This document shows, in pieces, positions 58,910 through 64,000 of a stretch of 64,000 nt of DNA. The stretch covers positions 3,534,001 through 3,598,000 of the forward strand of contig OY970352.1 in NCBI GenBank assembly GCA_963718105.1, in the 5' to 3' direction. Source of the DNA: DASYKT01 sp963718105. Lineage in GTDB: Bacteria; Acidobacteriota; Blastocatellia; Pyrinomonadales; Pyrinomonadaceae. The notes beneath the pieces were generated by a model. The model made no database searches. It saw only the letters and a program-made list of their open reading frames with translations, and had not been told where the DNA came from. Both the position numbers and the translations under genes were made by a program. Position 1 is the stretch's first letter; each line of letters opens with the position of its first letter.

Positions 58910-61287
58910 GCGAAAACGCCTTTAAAGACTCAAATGGCCGCGCGCCGGAAAAACTGGAAAGCCTGCGGGTCACCAAGCCGCTCAGGATCGCGGCCGGGAT
59001 GAAGGCTATCTGGGAAACGATGACCAATGCCTATGGCAAGATGGGTTTTTTTCGCGGCACACGGACTCTGCTCAAGCTAAACCAAAAGAACGGTATCGAT
59101 TGCCAATCGTGCGCATGGAGCGACCCGGAAGGCCGCCGCACCATCGCCGAATTTTGCGAAAGCGGCGCAAAAGCGATGGCGGATGAAGGAATGACCGCGC
59201 GGATCGACGCGCAGTTTTTTCGCGCGCATAGTGTCGCAGAACTCGCGGAACAAACCGATCATTGGTTAAACGCGCAGGGACGGCTGACGCACCCGGTGGT
59301 GCGGCGCAAAGACGCAACTCATTACGAAGAGATCTCGTGGGAGAACGCTTTTAAATTGATCGCGGAAGAATTAAACGCGCTTGATTCGCCCGATGAGGCG
59401 ATCTTTTACACTTCGGGGCGAACGTCGAACGAGGCTGCTTTTCTTTACCAGCTTTTTGTGCGGCAATTCGGCACCAACAATATGCCGGACTGTTCGAATA
59501 TGTGCCACGAATCTTCGAGCGTGGGCTTAACGGAATCGATCGGATTGGGTAAAGCGACCATCGGGCTGGAAGATTTTAAGAAGACGGACCTGGTGATAGT
59601 GATAGGGCAAAATCCGGGCACGAATGCGCCGCGGATGATGTCTTCGCTGCAGGATGCCAAATACGCCGGCGCAAAGATGATCGCGATCAATCCGCTGCCG
59701 GAAGCCGGGCTGATGAATTTTGTTAATCCGAACCCGCAGCATTACGAAAACCCGATCGGGTTTCCGGTAGATGTGCTGGGAAATATTCCGACCAAATTTG
59801 CCGACCTTCATCTGCCGCTGCGCATCGGCGGCGACATGGCCGTGCTCAAAGGCGTGATGAAAACAATGCTGGAGCGGGAAAGAGAAAAACCCGGCACGGT
59901 TTTCGATCAGAAATTTATCTCGGAATACACCACGGGTTATGAAGAATTTATCGCCTCGCTCGATGCCGTTTCGTGGGATGACATTCTTTCCGAGAGCGGG
60001 CTGGAACGCGCGCAGATAGAAAAAGCCGCACAGATGTTCATGGAAGCCGGGCGAGTGATCACGTGCTGGGCAATGGGAATAACGCAGCACAAACACGCCG
60101 TGGCGACGATCCAGGACATCGCCAATATGCATTTTTTGCGCGGACAGATCGGCAAGGACGGCGCGGGCCTCTGCCCGGTGCGCGGGCATTCAAATGTGCA
60201 GGGCGACCGCACGATGGGCATCTGGGAAAAGATGAACGATAAATTCCGCGCCAACCTGGAACAGGAATTTGATTTTAAGACGCCGGAAAAAGACGGGTTT
60301 AATACCGTCGAGGCGATAGGCGCGATGGGTGACGGCCGGGCGAAGGTCTTTATCGCGATGGGCGGAAATTTTTTGAGCGCTACGCCCGACACCGATCGCG
60401 TGGCGGAGGGCTTACAAAAATTGAAATTGACCGTGCAGGTTTTGACCAAGTTCAACCGCACGGCCCTGACAACCGGCGAACAGTCGCTGGTGCTTCCCTG
60501 CCTCGGGCGTTCGGAAATAGATATGCAAGCCGAAGGCGAACAATTTGTCTCGACCGAGAGCACGATGCTGCAGGTGCAGATGTCGAAAGGCATTCTGAAA
60601 CCGGCGTCGAAATGTCTGCGCAGCGAACCGTGGATAGTGGCGCGGATGGCCAAAGCGGTGCTGGGCGAAAAGACGACGGTCGATTGGGACGCGATGGCGG
60701 CCGATTACGATAAGATCCGCGACTCGATCTCGCGCGTGGTTTTCGGCTGCGAAAATTACAACGAACGCATCAGGAAAAAAGGCGGTTTCCATTTACCCAA
60801 CCCGCCGAGGAAACGGGAATTTCATACCGAATCGGAAAAGGCTGAGTTTAGATCTAATCGACTAGAGAAGATCGAACTCGCCAAAGGCCGCTTGCTGATG
60901 ACCACTATTCGTGCCCATAACCAGTTTAATACCACTATTTACGATCTGAGCGACCGCTATCGCGGCATTCACGGAGAGCGGCGCGTGATACTGCTCAACC
61001 CGAAAGATATGCGCGAGTTGGGCCTGGAAAAAGGCCAGGTAGTAAATTTGACCAGCCATTTCGAGGACGGCGAGCGGCACGCGCCGCGCTTTATTGCCGT
61101 TCCGTACCCGATCCCGCGAAATTGCGCGGCGACATATTTTCCCGAAGCCAATCCGCTGATCCCGGTGGGAAGTTTTGCCGCCAAAAGTTTTACCCCGACT
61201 TCAAAGTGCACGGTCATTTCCATCCAGCCGACGGCAGAGATCACCGGGGATTTTGCATATGATCACGCGAAAGCAGTTTCTACCTAA
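58906..61287 (+). CDS. FdhF/YdeP-family molybdopterin oxidoreductase
   Basis: A 793-residue bis-MGD enzyme related to formate dehydrogenase H and YdeP. An N-terminal CQSCAW segment (about residues 66-71) replaces the usual four-Cys iron-sulfur motif, as in YdeP. Then come MCHESSSVGLTESIGLGKAT (the position that holds Sec/Cys in FdhF), VIGQNPGTNAPRMMSSL and C-terminal cofactor-binding TTIRAHNQFNTTIYDLSDRY. Cytoplasmic, no Tat signal. YdeP-type enzymes are linked to formate metabolism and acid resistance. The substrate here is not proven. Flanked by fdhD and mobA. Confidence 0.9.
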   Translation: MSENAFKDSNGRAPEKLESLRVTKPLRIAAGMKAIWETMTNAYGKMGFFRGTRTLLKLNQKNGIDCQSCAWSDPEGRRTIAEFCESGAKAMADEGMTARIDAQFFRAHSVAELAEQTDHWLNAQGRLTHPVVRRKDATHYEEISWENAFKLIAEELNALDSPDEAIFYTSGRTSNEAAFLYQLFVRQFGTNNMPDCSNMCHESSSVGLTESIGLGKATIGLEDFKKTDLVIVIGQNPGTNAPRMMSSLQDAKYAGAKMIAINPLPEAGLMNFVNPNPQHYENPIGFPVDVLGNIPTKFADLHLPLRIGGDMAVLKGVMKTMLEREREKPGTVFDQKFISEYTTGYEEFIASLDAVSWDDILSESGLERAQIEKAAQMFMEAGRVITCWAMGITQHKHAVATIQDIANMHFLRGQIGKDGAGLCPVRGHSNVQGDRTMGIWEKMNDKFRANLEQEFDFKTPEKDGFNTVEAIGAMGDGRAKVFIAMGGNFLSATPDTDRVAEGLQKLKLTVQVLTKFNRTALTTGEQSLVLPCLGRSEIDMQAEGEQFVSTESTMLQVQMSKGILKPASKCLRSEPWIVARMAKAVLGEKTTVDWDAMAADYDKIRDSISRVVFGCENYNERIRKKGGFHLPNPPRKREFHTESEKAEFRSNRLEKIELAKGRLLMTTIRAHNQFNTTIYDLSDRYRGIHGERRVILLNPKDMRELGLEKGQVVNLTSHFEDGERHAPRFIAVPYPIPRNCAATYFPEANPLIPVGSFAAKSFTPTSKCTVISIQPTAEITGDFAYDHAKAVST

Positions 61288-61922
61288 TGGGTACCTTGAT
61301 AGAGTTGGAAGCTTTTATTCTTGTCGGCGGAAGATCGAGCCGAATGGGCCCCTTAGGTCACGGCAAAGCGCTGCTTCAGATCGATGGTGTGACACTCGCT
61401 GAAAGAACCGCGAATACTATCGCCGCCGCGCTCTCGCCAGAAGAAATTTATTTTGTTGCGCGCGACGAAAAACAATTCGCCGCTGAAGGCCTGCCATCGG
61501 GGTTTCCGATCATCTATGACATCTATAAAGATCGCGGCGCTTATAGCGGGCTGCACGCGGCGCTAAATACGGCTAAAACTGAATGGATATTGGTGCTGGC
61601 CTGCGACTACCCGCTGGTGTCCGGCGACTTGCTGAAATTTTTGGCGGAACTGATCGAAGGAGCGTTCGATGCAGTGGCGCCTGTTCAGCCGGACGACAGA
61701 GTGCAGCCGCTCTGCGCTTTTTACCGGGCTGCGCCTTGCTTGGAAATTATTGAAAGTTTTTTGGCGGCGGAAGAAAAGGCGGAAGAAAAATTGCCGCCCC
61801 TGCATACGGTTTTTGAAAAAGTAAGAACACGCTTGGTTACGTTTAAGGAAATAGATCATTTGCCCGGCGCGGAAAATTTCTTTTTAAATCTGAATACGCC
61901 GGAAGATGTGGAAAGGCTGTAA
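61287..61922 (+). CDS. mobA: Molybdenum cofactor guanylyltransferase MobA
   Basis: A 211-residue nucleotidyltransferase adding GMP to molybdopterin to give MGD. N-terminal ILVGGRSSRMGPLGHGKALL (a GGxSxRMGxxK-type loop), DIYKDRGAYSGLHAALN and the metal-binding LACDYPLVSGDLLKFL are typical. The C-terminal NLNTPEDVERL is conserved. Its ATG overlaps the oxidoreductase stop (TAATG). It completes an fdhD-oxidoreductase-mobA unit that both makes and loads the cofactor. Confidence 0.94.
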   Translation: MGTLIELEAFILVGGRSSRMGPLGHGKALLQIDGVTLAERTANTIAAALSPEEIYFVARDEKQFAAEGLPSGFPIIYDIYKDRGAYSGLHAALNTAKTEWILVLACDYPLVSGDLLKFLAELIEGAFDAVAPVQPDDRVQPLCAFYRAAPCLEIIESFLAAEEKAEEKLPPLHTVFEKVRTRLVTFKEIDHLPGAENFFLNLNTPEDVERL

Positions 61923-62029
61923 CGCCGCCGTCGCATATAACTAGATGGGGCTGTCCTGACGGTGTCCCGCCGTCAGCCAAAAGCGCGGGCGGGACGCCCA
62001 CGCGACAGCCAGCGAGACGCTGGCGCTAC
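61922..62029 (+). repeat. Dispersed palindromic repeat, family A, copy 3
   Basis: A 108-bp copy of the element at 12191-12291, beginning in the mobA stop codon and ending 20 bases before purF. It fills the whole mobA-purF gap and provides purF with no Shine-Dalgarno. Confidence 0.87.
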
Positions 62030-62048
62030 TTTATGGCAAAATAGACAA

Positions 62049-63455
62049 GTGGATCTTTTATTAGATAAATTTCACGAGGAATGCGGGATCTTTGGCGTGT
62101 TCGGACACGCGGAAGCCTCGACTCTGACGCAATTGGGGCTTTTTGCGGTGCAGCATCGCGGGCAGGAAGCCTGCGGCATTGTTTCGTCAGACGGTGAAGA
62201 GCTTTATCAATTTCGCTCGTCGGGGCTGGTAGCTGATGTTTTGGATGAGCCGGTGCTGAAAAAGCTCGTCGGCGCGAGCGCGATCGGGCACACGCGCTAT
62301 TCTACCGCCGGGAAAAATACCATCAAGGAAGTCCAGCCGTTTTCCGTCACCTGCCAGCACGGCAAGATCGCCATCTGTCATAACGGCAATTTGCCCTTTG
62401 CGCAAAAACGCCGCGAGGAACTCGAACGAGCCGGCGCGATATTTTCATCCACCTCCGACACGGAAACCATTCTGCACGACATTGCCCGCACGCCGGCGGT
62501 AAATGTTATCGAAGCTATCCAAAAAGTGTTGAAAAATACCGAGGGCGCTTTCTCGCTTCTTTTTCTGACGCCCGACGCGCTGATCGCCGTACGCGACCCG
62601 CGCGGCTTTCGCCCGATGGTTCTCGGTAAACTCAACGACGCGTGGTGCGTGGCCTCGGAGACCTGCGCGTTCGATCTGATCGACGCGGAATATATTCGCG
62701 AAATCGAGGCCGGCGAGATGCTGGTGATCGACGGCAGCACTGTTGGCGGGCCTAGCTCGTTCTTTCCTTTTGAAAAGAAACAGCTTTCCGTTTGCACTTT
62801 TGAGCACGTGTATTTCTCGCGGCCGGATTCGACCATCTTCGGCAAATCGGTCAATGAATCGCGCCACAAAATGGGAAAGCAGCTCGCTATCGAGCAGCCC
62901 TGTGATGCCGACCTGGTAGTGCCGGTGCCGGATTCGGGCGTGGCGGCGGCGATCGGCTACGCCGCGCAATCGGGCATAAATTTTCGCCAGGCGATCATCA
63001 GGAACCATTACGTAGGACGCACTTTTATCGAGCCGACCCAATCGATCCGCTCATTTGGCGTCAGGCTTAAACTCAATCCTATCAGAGACTTAATTAAAGA
63101 CCGCCGGGTCATCCTGGTGGACGATTCGATCGTGCGCGGCACTACTTCGAAAAAGATCGTGCAGATGGTGCGCGAGTCCGGGGCGAAAGAAGTGCATATG
63201 CGGATAAGCTGCCCGCCGACGGTTTCGCCGTGTTATTACGGTGTCGATACGCCGCGCAAGGAAGACCTGATCGCCGCGCAAATGTCGGTTGACGAAGTGT
63301 GCCGTTTTATCGAAGCAGATTCGCTCGGGTACCTTTCGATGGAGGGAATGCTGGAAGCCATCGGCCTGGGCCCGCACGGTTCCTGCGTAGCGTGCTGGTC
63401 GGGCAAATATCCCACGCCTATTGCAAATGGCCAGCCGACGGTGGAAAATAGTTAA
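62049..63455 (+). CDS. purF: Amidophosphoribosyltransferase PurF
   Basis: A 468-residue enzyme forming phosphoribosylamine from PRPP and glutamine, the first committed purine step. Starts MDLLLDKFHEECGIFGVFG. The Ntn nucleophile is the Cys of EECGIFG after removal of a short propeptide. Glutaminase HTRYSTAGKNTIKEVQP, PRPP-binding VILVDDSIVRGTTSKKIV, and the C-terminal Cys region HMRISCPPTVSPCYYG (iron-sulfur type of PurF) are present. The frame opens at 61962 inside a repeat. The GTG at 62049 is the real start. Confidence 0.95.
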   Translation: MDLLLDKFHEECGIFGVFGHAEASTLTQLGLFAVQHRGQEACGIVSSDGEELYQFRSSGLVADVLDEPVLKKLVGASAIGHTRYSTAGKNTIKEVQPFSVTCQHGKIAICHNGNLPFAQKRREELERAGAIFSSTSDTETILHDIARTPAVNVIEAIQKVLKNTEGAFSLLFLTPDALIAVRDPRGFRPMVLGKLNDAWCVASETCAFDLIDAEYIREIEAGEMLVIDGSTVGGPSSFFPFEKKQLSVCTFEHVYFSRPDSTIFGKSVNESRHKMGKQLAIEQPCDADLVVPVPDSGVAAAIGYAAQSGINFRQAIIRNHYVGRTFIEPTQSIRSFGVRLKLNPIRDLIKDRRVILVDDSIVRGTTSKKIVQMVRESGAKEVHMRISCPPTVSPCYYGVDTPRKEDLIAAQMSVDEVCRFIEADSLGYLSMEGMLEAIGLGPHGSCVACWSGKYPTPIANGQPTVENS

Positions 63456-63479
63456 AGAAGATCTTAGGGAGAAATCAAA

Positions 63480-63956
63480 ATGCGTTATCTTGCAATTTTT
63501 ACTCTTTTTATTTTAGGGCTGGTGACGGCTTGCCAGCAGGCTTCGACTCAGACGCCGGGCCAGACAACCAACCAGGCGAAAAATGTAAAACCTTCTCCGA
63601 CGGCGGCGCCGCATGCTGAGGATAATGCGCAGAGAATTTCGTTAAAGGATGCCAAGGCCGCGTATGACAGCGGCAATGCCCTTTTTATAGATACCCGTCC
63701 CGATACGGCTTATAAAGGCGAACACATCAAAGGTGCGATCAACATCCCGGCCGGTGAAACCGACAAGCATATCGCCGAGCTGCCGAAGAATAAACAGCTT
63801 ATCTTCTACTGTTCCTGACCGGCCGAACACACAAGCGCCCGGGCGGTGCTTATCGCGAATGAAAAAGGTTTGAAAAATGCGGCGGCTTTGGTGGGTGGAA
63901 CCGATGGCTGGAAAACTGCCGGGTACCCGATGGATGGAGATACGGTGAAGAAATAA
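63480..63956 (+). CDS. Rhodanese-domain lipoprotein, candidate selenoprotein (in-frame TGA)
   Basis: 158 residues if TGA at 63816-63818 is read through. Lipoprotein signal LFILGLVTAC (Cys18), linker, then a rhodanese domain: ALFIDTRPDTAYKGEHIKGA, IAELPKNKQLIFYCS, TGA, then PAEHTSARAVLIANEKGLKN and AALVGGTDGWKTAGYP in the same frame to TAA at 63954. Acidobacterial homologues of this type carry a CxC active site (YCSCP). The TGA replaces the second Cys at codon 113, the place expected for selenocysteine. Good Shine-Dalgarno GGGAGAA. If no Sec machinery exists, the gene is a pseudogene with a nonsense mutation or the base is an error. Confidence 0.75.
63833..63851 (+). promoter_or_regulatory. 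SECIS-like hairpin behind the in-frame TGA
   Basis: AAGCGCC (63833-63839) pairs with GGTGCTT (63845-63851) through seven pairs including one G-U. The loop CGGGC contains the GG expected in bacterial SECIS apices. The stem begins 14 bases after the TGA, within the usual range. Confidence 0.5.
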
Positions 63957-63958
63957 TA

Positions 63959-64000
63959 GTAGGGGCAACCCTCGTGGTTGCCCGTGTTTATCTATCGAAT
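63959..64000. repeat. Dispersed repeat family E, copy 2, cut by the window end
   Basis: GTAGGGGCAACCCTCGTGGTTGCCC contains the hairpin GGGCAACC/GGTTGCCC and resembles the ends of the element at 52332-52412. The remainder lies outside the window. Confidence 0.7.

Noticed and set aside
61962..62048. 29-codon N-terminal extension of PurF
   Set aside because: It consists of repeat family A sequence. PurF needs a short propeptide before its nucleophilic Cys, which the GTG start at 62049 gives.

Overview
The window looks like a chromosomal stretch of an uncultured member of the Acidobacteriota, most likely a Blastocatellia/Pyrinomonadaceae-type organism. This is inferred from four things: a complete Alternative Complex III (act) operon, an aerobic tyrosine-to-fumarate pathway, moderate GC of slightly over half (estimated by eye), and a very high load of short palindromic intergenic elements. 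No rRNA, tRNA or taxonomic marker is present, so the assignment is tentative.

Layout. 1-9.9 kb (minus strand): respiratory operon actA-actB-actC-[GT-C glycosyltransferase]-actD-actE-actF-small membrane protein-start of a further exported protein. 10.2-13.3 kb: ROK sugar kinase, DedA membrane protein, GHMP sugar kinase. 13.5-17 kb: purine genes purQ, purS and purB, with purF at 62 kb. 17-33.5 kb (mostly minus strand): a scattered but nearly complete succinylase lysine/diaminopimelate pathway (asd, a class-I aminotransferase that could serve as DapC, dapD, dapA, dapB, a DapE-like peptidase, lysC). It is mixed with a methyltransferase, a phosphoesterase, a lipid kinase, a peroxiredoxin, two NTF2-like secreted proteins and two GxxExxY genes. 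A tandem pair of tiny ten-cysteine secreted peptides lies at 19-19.6 kb. 34-43.6 kb: secreted and hypothetical proteins, an acyl-CoA synthetase, a CHAD protein, a 58-residue membrane protein found in a gap, a DNA glycosylase and a WG-repeat protein. 43.7-53.7 kb: aromatic amino-acid catabolism (Lrp regulator, phenylalanine hydroxylase, hpd, hmgA, a conserved unknown, fahA), interrupted by an IS200-like element and a BrnTA toxin-antitoxin pair. 54.8-57.8 kb: exported GH92 mannosidase. 58-61.9 kb: fdhD, a YdeP-type molybdopterin oxidoreductase and mobA, overlapping head to tail. 62-64 kb: purF and a rhodanese lipoprotein.

The most striking observations are as follows. (1) The rhodanese lipoprotein has an in-frame TGA exactly where homologues carry the second cysteine of a CxC active site. 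Reading continues in frame through the conserved C-terminal half, and a SECIS-like hairpin with a GG-containing loop follows, so it is a candidate selenoprotein. (2) A palindromic repeat is inserted in frame inside two unrelated enzymes: twice in the acyl-CoA synthetase and once, in opposite orientation, in 4-hydroxyphenylpyruvate dioxygenase. This resembles the Rickettsia palindromic elements. (3) At least five other dispersed inverted-repeat families are present, two of which have constant copy length (87 bp and 107 bp) as expected of MITEs. (4) Two genes (purB and a diacylglycerol kinase-like gene) have a decayed duplicate of their 3' end lying beyond repeat insertions. (5) A conserved unknown protein sits where maleylacetoacetate isomerase is missing from the homogentisate pathway. 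Three genes carry single-base frameshifts in A or T runs, so assembly indels must be kept in mind.
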